Shown here piece by piece: positions 35,918-44,240 of a DNA stretch of 64,000 bases. This DNA is from JAEUIG01 sp046349775. Its GTDB lineage: Bacteria > Planctomycetota > Planctomycetia > Planctomycetales > Planctomycetaceae. Below the pieces are notes generated by a model. That model searched no databases and was not told where the DNA came from. It saw nothing but the letters and a program-made list of their open reading frames with translations. The stretch is from the NCBI GenBank assembly GCA_046349775.1, contig JAXMBS010000020.1:13260-77259 (forward strand), written 5' to 3'. Made by a program: the position numbers and the translations under genes. Each line of letters starts with the position of its first letter. Position 1 is the stretch's first letter.

Positions 35918-36393
35918 CTCCTGCCGCTCACAACAACCTGGCTCAGCAATTCATCGACGCCTATCGGCACGGCGCGTTCCCGTTCCTGCACTCCATTCGC
36001 ATGGAGCCGCTGGAAATCGGCGACGGCACGGGCCGCCTGCGACTGGTTCTGGAGAATCAGCATCTGCGCGTCGGCGGAATCATGCATGGTGGCGTGGCGA
36101 CGGCGCTGCTCGATACGGCCCTCGGCCTCGCGGCCGCGACCAAGGCGCCGGAGCAGCACGACGTGGTCACGACGCAATTGAATGTCAACTTCATCCGCGC
36201 CGCACGCATCGGGGACGAGTTGATCGGTTCTGCAACTGTGCAGCACGCCGGGCGACGCACCTGCGTCTGCAAGGGGGAAGTCCGCACACAATCGGGAGAT
36301 CTGGTCGCCTCTGGTCTGGGGACCATTCTGTTCGTCCCCATGCCCAGTGAGGATGCGGACATGCTGCTGGCGCTGGCACGGGGCGAAGGTTGA
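35914..36393 (+). CDS. PaaI-type hotdog thioesterase
   Basis: A 159-residue hotdog-fold protein with a GTG start overlapping the ComEA-like gene. The signature LRVGGIMHGGVATALLDTAL includes the HGG of PaaI thioesterases; QLNVNFIRAARIGDELIGSA and VCKGEVRTQSGDLVASGLGT follow. It would hydrolyse an aryl- or acyl-CoA. No partner metabolic genes are nearby. Confidence 0.88.
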   Translation: MTPAAHNNLAQQFIDAYRHGAFPFLHSIRMEPLEIGDGTGRLRLVLENQHLRVGGIMHGGVATALLDTALGLAAATKAPEQHDVVTTQLNVNFIRAARIGDELIGSATVQHAGRRTCVCKGEVRTQSGDLVASGLGTILFVPMPSEDADMLLALARGEG

Positions 36394-36408
36394 GGACTTT
36401 CGACCTTA

Positions 36409-36465
36409 GATTTCCGATTTCTGATTTGAGACCGGCATTTGCATCGGCACACAAAATCGGAAATC
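36409..36465. repeat. Inverted phrase repeat (GATTTCCGATTT type)
   Basis: GATTTCCGATTT (36409-36420) pairs perfectly with AAATCGGAAATC (36454-36465); adjoining CTGATTT and GCAAATCGAAAA extend the low-complexity phrase. It lies just after the thioesterase gene and may end its transcript. Confidence 0.65.
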
Positions 36466-36610
36466 GCAAATCGAAAATGACCTCCGCCCCTGTGAAAATG
36501 CTCTTGCCAGCCAAGCCAATTCTGGCACAATTGAAAGGTCGGGTCGCGCCAAACGCAGCGCGACAGGACTGAAGCCCGGTCGGGCGACGGATTTGGCGAG
36601 CCGAACGCCG

Positions 36611-36630
36611 CGGGGGAACCCCGTTTTTTT
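36611..36630 (+). terminator. Intrinsic terminator abutting a Shine-Dalgarno
   Basis: CGGGG (36611-36615) pairs with CCCCG (36619-36623) around a GAA loop and is followed by seven T (36624-36630). The next base begins a strong ribosome site, so this may act as an attenuator. Confidence 0.7.
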
Positions 36631-36646
36631 AGAAAGGAGGTGGTCC
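36631..36646 (+). promoter_or_regulatory. Extended Shine-Dalgarno, near-complete complement of the 16S tail
   Basis: AGAAAGGAGGTGGTCC matches the reverse complement of the standard bacterial 16S 3' end (GGATCACCTCCTTTCT) in 15 of 16 positions. It ends one base before a GTG codon. A partner GGGATCACCTTT at 36735-36746 could pair with it and hide it. Confidence 0.6.
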
Positions 36647-36647
36647 T

Positions 36648-36692
36648 GTGGAATACGACAGTCCCAGTAGCCAGCGAGGTGGCGTCGTCTGA
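36648..36692 (+). CDS. Candidate 14-codon micro-ORF
   Basis: GTG start, then EYDSPSSQRGGVV and TGA. It is preceded by an exceptionally strong ribosome site and followed at once by a 7-bp hairpin (GACAGCC 36695-36701 with GGCTGTC 36706-36712). No homologue is known to me. It could be a leader peptide or a by-product of a structured RNA; being so short, coding status is unproven. Confidence 0.35.
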   Translation: MEYDSPSSQRGGVV

Positions 36693-36834
36693 TTGACAGC
36701 CGGCGGGCTGTCGCCTGACAGCCATCTCCTCGTAGGGATCACCTTTGATTCACTGCGAGCAACTACCGAGGCTCGGTCTCCCCTCACCGGGAGGCCGGGC
36801 CTTGCTCGCTTTGGGAGGAGGTGTTTGCGCGCCT

Positions 36835-36887
36835 GGCGTTTGGTACTTTCCGCGTTCGCCAAACACCAAACGACCAAGCACCAAACC
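36835..36887. repeat. Inverted phrase repeat (GGCGTTTGGT / ACCAAACG type)
   Basis: GGCGTTTGGT at 36835-36844 is followed by CCAAACACCAAACGACCAAG and CACCAAACC at 36859-36887, degenerate copies in inverse orientation. It occupies the leader of the glycerophosphodiesterase gene. Confidence 0.55.
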
Positions 36888-36900
36888 ACGCATCCCCACG

Positions 36901-37920
36901 ATGCTCCCGACAGCGCTGGCCATCCTCCTCGCCGCAACCCCTCCGAGCACCGGAAAGGACTCCCCCGTGAACCGGCCGATCATCATCGCTCACCGCGGGG
37001 CCAGCGGATATCTGCCCGAACACACGCTGCCAGCGAAAGCCCTCGCGTTTGCCCAGGGAGCCGATTACCTCGAACAGGACGTCGTCCTCACGAAGGACCG
37101 CGTCCCGATCGTCCTGCACGACATCCAGCTCGATGAAGTCACCGATGTCGCCGCGAAGTTCCCCGGACGCGCGCGGCCCAATGGACGCTTCTATGCGATC
37201 GATTTCACGCTCGACGAAATCCGCGCCCTCAATGTCCACGAACGGTTCGATCCGCAGACCGGTGCCCCCCGCGCGCCGCTGCGTTTCCCGGCCGGCAAGT
37301 CGCGCTTTGCAATCGTGACGCTGGCCGAGGAAATCGAATTCGTCCAGGGGCTGATCCACTCCACCGGTCGCAGCGTCGGCATCTATCCAGAGATCAAGGC
37401 CCCCCGCTGGCATCGCGACCAGGGCTACGACATCAGCCCGATCGTCCTCGACATCCTCACGAAGTACGGATACACCGCTGCGGGCGATCGGATCTTTGTG
37501 CAATGCTTCGATGAAATCGAAACGCGTCGTTTGCGCGAAGAACTTGGTACGAAGCTGCCGCTGATCCAACTGATCGCCGCTCCACCGAAGTCCGGCGAAG
37601 ATCCGCACGCAGCGCTCGTCACCGACGCCGGGCTGGCGAAGATTGCAGAGTACGCACAAGGAATCGGACCGGCGCTGAACCGGATCGTCACCGGCACTGA
37701 CGGCAACGGTCAGCCGACCCTCAGCGACCTGGTCGCACTCGCACATCGACACGGCCTGAAAGTGCATCCCTACACGTTTCGAGCCGATGCGGTGCCTCCC
37801 TTCGCGGCGGACTTCGACGGCCTGATGGACCTGTTTCTCGTCAGCGTGCGAGTCGATGGCCTGTTCACAGACTTCCCCGACCGAACCAGGCAGTTTGTCG
37901 ATCGCCGGCTTGCCAGGTAA
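36901..37920 (+). CDS. Glycerophosphodiester phosphodiesterase (GlpQ-like)
   Basis: A 339-residue enzyme with a short signal peptide (LPTALAILLAATPPS). The catalytic start IIIAHRGASGYLPEHTL contains the HRG and E of GDPD; DYLEQDVVLTKDRVPIVLHD holds the metal Glu-x-Asp and the second His. GIYPEIKAPRWHRDQGYDIS and FVQCFDEIETRRLRE complete the barrel, and the C-terminal PYTFRADAVPP is GlpQ-like. It splits glycerophosphodiesters to glycerol-3-P and alcohol in the periplasm. Its last 56 bases overlap the convergent DUF2071 gene. Confidence 0.92.
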   Translation: MLPTALAILLAATPPSTGKDSPVNRPIIIAHRGASGYLPEHTLPAKALAFAQGADYLEQDVVLTKDRVPIVLHDIQLDEVTDVAAKFPGRARPNGRFYAIDFTLDEIRALNVHERFDPQTGAPRAPLRFPAGKSRFAIVTLAEEIEFVQGLIHSTGRSVGIYPEIKAPRWHRDQGYDISPIVLDILTKYGYTAAGDRIFVQCFDEIETRRLREELGTKLPLIQLIAAPPKSGEDPHAALVTDAGLAKIAEYAQGIGPALNRIVTGTDGNGQPTLSDLVALAHRHGLKVHPYTFRADAVPPFAADFDGLMDLFLVSVRVDGLFTDFPDRTRQFVDRRLAR

Positions 37921-38713
37921 TTGCGGGTCGAGGAGCGCGAGGGCGCGGCCTCGACATCCACGGAACCTGCAAAAGATCCGTGATCGCTGCGGCACGATTG
38001 AGTGTCGGCAGAGCGTGCCACTCGTGCGCAATGTTTCGCATCAGCAGTCCGCAATCGAGATGGACGGATCCCGGCGGGAACAGTCCGACGTTCTGGAATA
38101 ACTGCGATCGGGCATATTCGACTTCGAGCGGCTCGACGCGCCAGTCCGGGCAGTGCAATTCCAGCCCTTCGAATTGCCGACCGTTCCGCGAGGGTGAGTA
38201 TCCGCAACTCCCTCTGGAGAAGAACCGCGACGCGTCGTCGACGCTCGCGAATACCGAGTCGCGCGGCCAGCCAGCAGTGATGTGTGCGCTCACGTCGACG
38301 CTGGTTTGGCCGTCGTCACTCAGGCTGCCGATGTGGAATGTACGTGCGGTTTCCGACACGCAGAACTTCGCGAGTGTGTGAGCACCGGGAAACAGTCGTC
38401 CGCCTGCGAGCGCGTTCCACCGCGAGTTTGTCTGGCGACGGACGACGAAGACGCCTGTGTTCCTGGTGCCATTGGCGTCCCACTGGACTGCGATGCGGTG
38501 GGCCGCATTCTCCGACGAGAATCCCCCACGGGAAGGCCACCACACTGGTCGGAGACTGCGAAAGCGGATCAGGCAGATACCGGCGATCCCGAGTCCGTTG
38601 ACCAGTTGCGGACGAAACGGAGCCGGGAGAATCGTTGCGAGGATGTCCGGATCGACCCGATAGTTGATCAGCAGGCGGCGATCGATGATGCCCCGGATCA
38701 CTGGCAGTTGCAT
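37865..38713 (-). CDS. DUF2071 family protein
   Basis: A 282-residue protein from the ATG at 38713 (MQLPVIRGIIDRRLLINYRV). It shows the DUF2071 course: LLINYRVDPDILATILPAPF, GIAGICLIRFRSLRP, NTGVFVVRRQTNSRWNAL, GAHTLAKFCVSETARTFHIG and CPDWRVEPLEVEYARSQLFQ. The family resembles acetoacetate-decarboxylase-like barrels; function unknown. The C-terminal end (PRPRAPRPAITWQAGDRQTA) overlaps the glycerophosphodiesterase gene by 56 bases, so a shorter true end through a frameshift is possible. Confidence 0.75.
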   Translation of the reverse strand: MQLPVIRGIIDRRLLINYRVDPDILATILPAPFRPQLVNGLGIAGICLIRFRSLRPVWWPSRGGFSSENAAHRIAVQWDANGTRNTGVFVVRRQTNSRWNALAGGRLFPGAHTLAKFCVSETARTFHIGSLSDDGQTSVDVSAHITAGWPRDSVFASVDDASRFFSRGSCGYSPSRNGRQFEGLELHCPDWRVEPLEVEYARSQLFQNVGLFPPGSVHLDCGLLMRNIAHEWHALPTLNRAAAITDLLQVPWMSRPRPRAPRPAITWQAGDRQTAWFGRGSL

Positions 38714-38819
38714 GGCGGTTCCCTTCGAATGACACCCGTCATCCACGGAACCGCAGAATCATGCAATGATTCACAGGCTGTTGTGCGGCTATCAACCATC
38801 GACGATCAACCATCCGCCG

Positions 38820-39746
38820 TCACTGCTGCTTGCCCTTGGTCAGTTCCATGAAGGCGGTCTCGAGGTTGACTTCCTCTTCGCGGAACAGCTTGAGCCGGAA
38901 GCCGGCCTCGAGCAGCGACTGCGGGATAAAGCTGTAGTCCTCGACGCCCGACTTGAGCGTGACGATCACCGTCTCACCCTTGGTTGTCACGGCCGCAATG
39001 TCGCTGTGCTGCTCCAGCAGCGCCGCCGCTTTCTCCTGATTTGCTGTCACCTGGATATGCAGCAGGATCGCCCGCCGGGCCTCGCGCATGACTTCATCGA
39101 CGTAGCCGTCGACGATCAGTTCCCCCTTCTCGATCATGCCGACGCGCGTGCAGACGTCCGCCAACTCCGGCAGGATGTGGCTCGACACGATGACGGTCTT
39201 GTTCAGTTCTCCCAGCCGCTTCAGCAGGCCGCGGATTTCAATCCGCGCCCGCGGATCGAGCCCGCTGGCCGGTTCGTCCAGCAGCAGCACCTGCGGATCG
39301 TGCAGCAGCGTCCGCGCCAGGCCAATCCGCTGCGTCTGACCGCGCGAGAGCTGGCTCACCATCGCGTCCCGCTTGAAGGTCATGTCGACCAGCTCCAGCT
39401 TCTCTTCGGCGATCTTCCGGCGCTGTGGCCCGTGGATCCGGTACGTCGAGGCGAAAAACTCCAGGTATTCGAGGACCGTCATGTCGTCGTACACGCCGAA
39501 GAAGTCCGGCATGAAGCCGACGAGCCGGCGGATTTCCTGTGGGTGCGTATAGATCGACTTGCCGCAGACGTAGCACTCGCCGTGATCGGGCGCGAGGAGC
39601 GTCGCGATCATCCGCATCGTGGTCGTCTTGCCCGATCCGTTGGGCCCGATGAATCCGAAGACGTCCCCTTCCGCCAACTTGAGATTGATCTCGTTGACGG
39701 CAATCAGGTCGCCGTAGCGTTTCGTGAGTTTACGGGTTTCGATCAC
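38820..39746 (-). CDS. ABC transporter ATP-binding protein
   Basis: A 308-residue ATPase: Walker A GPNGSGKTTTM, Q-loop region VGFMPDFFGVYDDMTV, signature LSRGQTQRIGLARTL, Walker B VLLLDEPASGLDP and switch SSHILPEL. The C-terminal 80 residues are the extension found in exporter and Gld/Nos-type ABC ATPases. The gene lies 79 bases upstream of nothing on its strand but follows the large membrane protein gene, with which it likely forms an operon. Confidence 0.92.
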   Translation of the reverse strand: MIETRKLTKRYGDLIAVNEINLKLAEGDVFGFIGPNGSGKTTTMRMIATLLAPDHGECYVCGKSIYTHPQEIRRLVGFMPDFFGVYDDMTVLEYLEFFASTYRIHGPQRRKIAEEKLELVDMTFKRDAMVSQLSRGQTQRIGLARTLLHDPQVLLLDEPASGLDPRARIEIRGLLKRLGELNKTVIVSSHILPELADVCTRVGMIEKGELIVDGYVDEVMREARRAILLHIQVTANQEKAAALLEQHSDIAAVTTKGETVIVTLKSGVEDYSFIPQSLLEAGFRLKLFREEEVNLETAFMELTKGKQQ

Positions 39747-39825
39747 GGGGAAAAGGACTGGCGACTAGGGACTTGGGAATAGCATTAGAGTGACCACTCA
39801 ACTTCCGACTTCTCACCTCTGATCG

Positions 39826-42162
39826 TCACCGAATCTTCTGCACGTCCGTGTCCCGCAGGTTCGGCGGCGTGCCCGGCTTGACCGGCAGCACGATGCGGAT
39901 GAAAGTCCACCGCTCCTGCGGCTGCACGTCGGCGCCGTCAATCTTGTATTCGGCGGCCGCAGATGAAATCCGCCCGAACAGGACCGCCCGCTTGAACGGC
40001 AACAGTCGCGAGAAGTCGCTGCGGCCCAGGCTATGGTTCTCCAGACCCGTGTAATGCGGACCATCCGCCACGTCGTAAAACGTGACGATGCGCGCCAGTG
40101 GAAATGGATCGAGCCCCAGCGGATCGTAGGCAACAGTCGTCATCGTGGACGAGCCTGAGTTGTCGCGCAGCGAGCTCGAATTGTAGGTCTGCCGCAACCC
40201 TTGCAGATAAGAAGCCGGCAGCCGGCGTGTCACGCCGTCTTCGGAACTCCAGGGCACTCCCGGCTCGATCTTGGGAGTCGGACCGACTTGCTCCCGGTCG
40301 CTCGGAAAGTACATCCCCGTGCCGTACGCCACGCACCACTCAGTGATCCCGCCCGGCAAATGATGAGTAAATGTCCCTTTGAGCAGACCGGCGCCATCAT
40401 CCACCAGTTCGCTGATCACCAGCGGCTCACCGGCAACTTTCTCCGCACCGGAGTCCCAATCGGCCGTCAGGGCCTTCGACGACCACTGATCGATCGGCAT
40501 GTTCTCCGTCCCTGCAGCGTTAACGTCCATCGTATATCGCGGGTTGGCCAGATTCAGGCCGCCGGACCGATACATGCCGCCGAAACCTGTCTCCGGTGTG
40601 CCGGACCAGCTCAATCGCATCGGTGCGGCCGATCCGCCGGACAGCCAAGCAGCCGTCTGCGCGGCGACTTGCATACGCTGCGGTGTCGGAGAGTAAGGCG
40701 TCATCCAGGACTGAACTTGCTGCAGACCCGTGGCCACGTCGAGATCCACCAGATCGAACTGGTTGACCTGCCGCTCCGTCGAATTCATTCGGTCGGCCCC
40801 CATGCTCGCAGCGGCCGCCGCAAAGATGATCCACGCCGGAAACGTGAACCAGGTCAGTCGCGGCTGCTTCAGCACCTTGTGCACCAGCAGATAATCCAGC
40901 GGACCCACCAGCAGCAGAAAGCCCGCCGCAAACAGGATCACCGTCCAGTACGAAGGCCGCTGCACCGTGCGGAAATGGTCGAGTTGTGACGCCAGCTGCG
41001 TTGCCAGTTCGGAAACGCCGGTCGGCCTCAGTTGCACGCGGTCATCAGCCAATGCCGTGAGCGTTGGCGGCTGAATGTCCGTCAAAAAACGGTACAGCCC
41101 TGGCAAACCGGACCAGTCGCGCAGCCGCGGATTCGTCACGTCCACCGCCAGCACCGTGCATCGACCGAGGCCGTACGGAGCGCGGATCAGAAGCGGTGCG
41201 CTGAGGCTGCTGGCCAGCACCAATCCCTCCGGGGACTCGATGCGCACGCCGTCGATCCCTTCGGCGACGTTGAGTGGCGGCGACCTCGGAACACGGTCGC
41301 GCAGCGCCGCCAGTTCGCGGAAGCGTTCTGTTCCGTGCACTTGCAACGGCATCCAACCGGCCAGAGGACTTGCGGAAAACGCGCGGGGATCGCCACCGAG
41401 AATGGCGACGACGTGCCCTCCGTGCCGGACCCATTCGGACAGCGCGGCGCTGCGCACGGCGTCGAGATCGAACTGTTGTGACAGCACCACCACGTCGATC
41501 GCGTCGTACGCGGCCGCCGTTGTGGGCAATTGACCGACCTCCGCGATCGCGATGACCTGTCCCTGCAGCGAATCCTCTGTGTTGGGCGCGGTATCTGCTG
41601 CGGCGTCGTCAGGCGTCGGCAGCAGTCCCGGAGCACTCCCCAGCACGGCGACGAACGGCATGTTTTGTGCGCGAGGCGCGCAATGCGGGTCGCCGGTCGG
41701 CGCATCCGAAGCGGCCGAGATACTGGCGCTCGCGTCGCCGGCGGTCACCCGGAGCACCCCTTCGAGGCGTCCGATTTTGAACAGCCCGGCCGTTTGCCCC
41801 CGACCCTCGGCATCCAGGGTGACCTGTGGCAGCTTCCAAGTCGTGTCGCTGCCGTCCGGATCCGGCGCAATGATCGCCGGATCGATCGTGTCGCCGGACG
41901 TCCCCTGAATCCGGAACGACACCGGCGTCCAGCGTCCGACTTTCAGCTCGCCGTTGAAGCCGATCGTGATATCGGAAATTGCGACCGGCTCCGCCGCCGC
42001 GATCGCACCGCACCATCCCCAGGCAGCCAGCCACAGGCACGTCCGAACCCAGTCTGCGACCGCCAGAGCACGCCGAGACCTGCGGGGTTGATCAGATGTC
42101 GAACTCACGCGGAACAACGCTGGAACGCACAACGGGATAACAGCGCATCCTGGACGATGCAC
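39826..42162 (-). CDS. Large exported membrane protein next to an ABC ATPase
   Basis: A 778-residue protein. A hydrophobic leader (TCLWLAAWGWCGAIAAAEPV) is followed by a beta-rich region (SDITIGFNGELKVGRWTPVS), then a GATase/DUF4159-like Rossmann region: AYDAIDVVVLSQQFDLD, ALSEWVRHGGHVVAILGGDP. Around residue 400 two membrane helices appear: SYWTVILFAAGFLLLVGPLD and FTFPAWIIFAAAAASMGADR. The C-terminal 300 residues are extracytoplasmic and unclassified. Domain order resembles the Gld-type transporter accessory proteins of planctomycetes; function unknown. The start may be an internal Met or GTG. Confidence 0.7.
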   Translation of the reverse strand: MHRPGCAVIPLCVPALFRVSSTSDQPRRSRRALAVADWVRTCLWLAAWGWCGAIAAAEPVAISDITIGFNGELKVGRWTPVSFRIQGTSGDTIDPAIIAPDPDGSDTTWKLPQVTLDAEGRGQTAGLFKIGRLEGVLRVTAGDASASISAASDAPTGDPHCAPRAQNMPFVAVLGSAPGLLPTPDDAAADTAPNTEDSLQGQVIAIAEVGQLPTTAAAYDAIDVVVLSQQFDLDAVRSAALSEWVRHGGHVVAILGGDPRAFSASPLAGWMPLQVHGTERFRELAALRDRVPRSPPLNVAEGIDGVRIESPEGLVLASSLSAPLLIRAPYGLGRCTVLAVDVTNPRLRDWSGLPGLYRFLTDIQPPTLTALADDRVQLRPTGVSELATQLASQLDHFRTVQRPSYWTVILFAAGFLLLVGPLDYLLVHKVLKQPRLTWFTFPAWIIFAAAAASMGADRMNSTERQVNQFDLVDLDVATGLQQVQSWMTPYSPTPQRMQVAAQTAAWLSGGSAAPMRLSWSGTPETGFGGMYRSGGLNLANPRYTMDVNAAGTENMPIDQWSSKALTADWDSGAEKVAGEPLVISELVDDGAGLLKGTFTHHLPGGITEWCVAYGTGMYFPSDREQVGPTPKIEPGVPWSSEDGVTRRLPASYLQGLRQTYNSSSLRDNSGSSTMTTVAYDPLGLDPFPLARIVTFYDVADGPHYTGLENHSLGRSDFSRLLPFKRAVLFGRISSAAAEYKIDGADVQPQERWTFIRIVLPVKPGTPPNLRDTDVQKIR

Positions 42163-42570
42163 GGATAGGGATCGCGAATGAAAACGCTACTATACGCCAA
42201 GCGCGAGCAAAACGTGAGCGACTGCGCAGCGAATGGTGCAAAAAGGGAAGGTGCATCGAATCGGTTGGTGGAATCTCCCGGGAGGGTGTGCCCCGGCGAC
42301 CGGGCGGTAGAAACGACCCCTTACGGCTCGCCGGGCAGGTGCATCAGCTCCTGCCCCTCGGCCCGTCGCTCGCTCCGGGGTACGTTCGGTCGCAGGCTGA
42401 TGTGTGAAACGAGGTTGCGTCGGCCGAACCTCCTCGGAATTTCGGCCGGCAGCCATTGAACACCCGTTTCGCAATCGCTAGATTAATCCCTCTTTACACG
42501 CTTCACCCGGGCGACGCGCCGTTTGTGCGCCCGTGGTCCAACAGGAAGAATAGTGGTGTCCGGCACATAC
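42163..42570. other. Divergent intergenic region upstream of rplM
   Basis: About 400 bases between the divergent membrane-protein and rplM genes. A promoter candidate (42456-42484) and a leader hairpin CGGGCG (42508 onward) with CGCCCG are visible. No further gene. Confidence 0.4.
42456..42484 (+). promoter_or_regulatory. Candidate sigma-70-type promoter for rplM
   Basis: TTGAAC (42456-42461), 17-base spacer, TAGATT (42479-42484), about 85 bases before the rplM start. Spacing is ideal; both boxes deviate modestly from consensus. Confidence 0.4.
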
Positions 42571-43032
42571 ATGGCGAAGAAGGAGACGGTCCAGCCCCGC
42601 TGGTTCGTCGTTGATGCGGATGGGGAGATCGTTGGCCGACTCGCGACGCGATTGGCGACGATCCTGATGGGGAAGCATAAGCCCACTTACACTCCGCACG
42701 TCGATTGCGGCGATTTTGTGATCGTCACCAACGTCGAGAAGGTGCGATTCAGCGGCGCTCCCGTCGCCCACGCGTCGCATCCATACTTCACGCAGAAGAT
42801 GCTGGTGAAGGAGTACGACCGGTTCACCGGCTATACCGACGGTCGCAAGGTGCAGACGGCTGCCCAGTTGCTCGAGCGCAAGCCCGAAGAAATCTTGCGA
42901 TTGGCTGTCCGCCGCATGCTTCCCAAGAGCAAGCTCGGCCGGCACATGCTCGAGAAGCTGAAGTTGTACGCCGGCCCGAACCACCCCCACCAGGCCCAGA
43001 TGCCGGTGGAACTCCCCGAGTACCTTCGATAA
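42571..43032 (+). CDS. rplM: Ribosomal protein uL13
   Basis: A 153-residue protein, MAKKETVQPRWFVVDADGEI then VGRLATRLATILMGKHKPTY, DFVIVTNVEKVRFSG, KPEEILRLAVRRMLPKSKLG and KLYAGPNHPHQAQMP: complete uL13. The start is the ATG rather than the upstream in-frame codons. It is followed by rpsI, the usual pairing, with 84 bases between. Confidence 0.96.
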   Translation: MAKKETVQPRWFVVDADGEIVGRLATRLATILMGKHKPTYTPHVDCGDFVIVTNVEKVRFSGAPVAHASHPYFTQKMLVKEYDRFTGYTDGRKVQTAAQLLERKPEEILRLAVRRMLPKSKLGRHMLEKLKLYAGPNHPHQAQMPVELPEYLR

Positions 43033-43116
43033 ACACGCAGCAGCGATCCGCGCGGCTCGGATGCCGCACTCGTCGCCGGTTCGCCAGGACTTCAGGAACG
43101 ACCTAACAGGCAGGTT

Positions 43117-43635
43117 ATGGACCAAGATTCAGACAACATCCCGGAAGGTGGTCTTCAGTCCGACGACGCCGCAGCCGCGCTCGACATCGGCTCACAGGCC
43201 GAAGAGTACGAACGAGCGGTGCCGCTCGTCCGTGGTCGCGTTGACCGGACCGGCGCCGCCCTTGGCACCGGTCGCCGCAAAACGGCCGTGGCGCGAGTCC
43301 GCATTCGTGACGGCAAAGGGAAGATCACCGTCAACGGCCGCGACCTGACCGAGTTTTTCCCGCTCGAACGCGATCAGCAGATGATCCTCGCCCCTCTGAA
43401 GGCGACCGACTCGCTGAAGTCGGTGGACGTCTGGGTGCGGGTCGTTGGCGGGGGACCGACCGGCCAGACCGGCGCCGGTCGTCCTCGGCATTGCCGCGCG
43501 TTGCAGGCGAAGAACCCCGAGTCGCACCATCAACTCAGCGACGGCGGCTTCCTCACCCGCGACGGCCGCATGGTGGAACGTAAGAAGTACGGTTTCAAGA
43601 AAGCCCGCCGCAGCTTCCAGTTCTCCAAACGTTGA
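43117..43635 (+). CDS. rpsI: Ribosomal protein uS9 with long acidic N-terminus and a local double frameshift
   Basis: A 172-residue protein. The first 48 residues are an acidic extension not found in most uS9. The core begins GTGRRKTAVARVRIRDGKG and ends GFLTRDGRMVERKKYGFKKA, RRSFQFSKR. Between them GQTGAGRPRHCRALQAKNPE replaces the expected GQ-GA-V-LGIARALQ. An extra base near 43477 and a missing one near 43494 restore the expected text, so this stretch is almost certainly a compensated sequencing error. Confidence 0.93.
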   Translation: MDQDSDNIPEGGLQSDDAAAALDIGSQAEEYERAVPLVRGRVDRTGAALGTGRRKTAVARVRIRDGKGKITVNGRDLTEFFPLERDQQMILAPLKATDSLKSVDVWVRVVGGGPTGQTGAGRPRHCRALQAKNPESHHQLSDGGFLTRDGRMVERKKYGFKKARRSFQFSKR

Positions 43636-43656
43636 CGTCCAATCAGTTTTGGAGTT

Positions 43657-43737
43657 GGGTGCCACGGACTTCGCCCGTGACGGCGGTTTTGAGCGACAGC
43701 ACTTTTCGGAGTTGCACTGGCAGAGCCAGTGGCACCC
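43657..43737. repeat. Small element with 9-bp terminal inverted repeats, copy 1
   Basis: Begins GGGTGCCAC and ends GTGGCACCC. Internal palindromes: CACGGACTTCGCCCGTG and CACTGGCAGAGCCAGTG. It lies between rpsI and the bL28-like gene. A second copy is at 54363-54436. Confidence 0.7.
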
Positions 43738-43757
43738 GTGTGGAGATAATTGTCCCA

Positions 43758-44056
43758 TGAGCACGCTGAAGAAGAACAAGCGGATCAAGCTGGCCAAGAA
43801 GCTCGAACTGTACGGCGACCTGAAGCCGGCGGTGGGAAATTCCATCGCCCGTCGCGGCAAGGCGAAGTACCTCGGGGGCAACGGCCGCAAGACCACCGGC
43901 ATCACCCGCCGCCAGTTCCGCAAGAACCTGCAGCGCGTCCGCGTCCTGGAAGACGGCGTTATCGTCCGTCGCCGGGTGCCTGTCACAATGCTCCGCAGCG
44001 GCCAGATTGAGAAGCCGATCGTTCGCGAGCCGTTTACGATCGACGAGCAGGGGTAA
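43758..44056 (+). CDS. rpmB: Ribosomal protein bL28-like
   Basis: A 99-residue basic protein: MSTLKKNKRIKLAKKLELYG, AVGNSIARRGKAKYLGGNG, TGITRRQFRKNLQRVRVLED and RRRVPVTMLRSGQIEKPIVR. The second half matches bL28 (K-x-GI-RR-FR-NLQRVRV, then VPVTMLRSG-I). The zinc-binding cysteines of many bL28 are missing, and the N-terminus is atypical. Position after uL13-uS9 supports a ribosomal role; the identification is by pattern and not certain. Confidence 0.65.
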
Positions 44057-44240
44057 GCCGCTGGCTCCGGCCGGTTGCCTGCCAGTGCCGATCGGGTGAC
44101 GGCCGGTCTCCCGGAACCGGTTGCGGCCGGTCTCCTGACCGTGCCGCTGTGCTGACCGCAGGACTTGCTTGAATGCGCCCCGCCTTCGCTGCGCGAAGGA
44201 CGTGCCATCCCGCGCGAAAGTCGCGTCACCCGGCGCTGGC

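Noticed and set aside
36571..36640. Possible c-di-AMP or cobalamin riboswitch before the terminator
   Set aside because: GCCGAACG and GCGGGGGAACCCC resemble parts of known aptamers, but the second halves are missing and the latter is the terminator stem.
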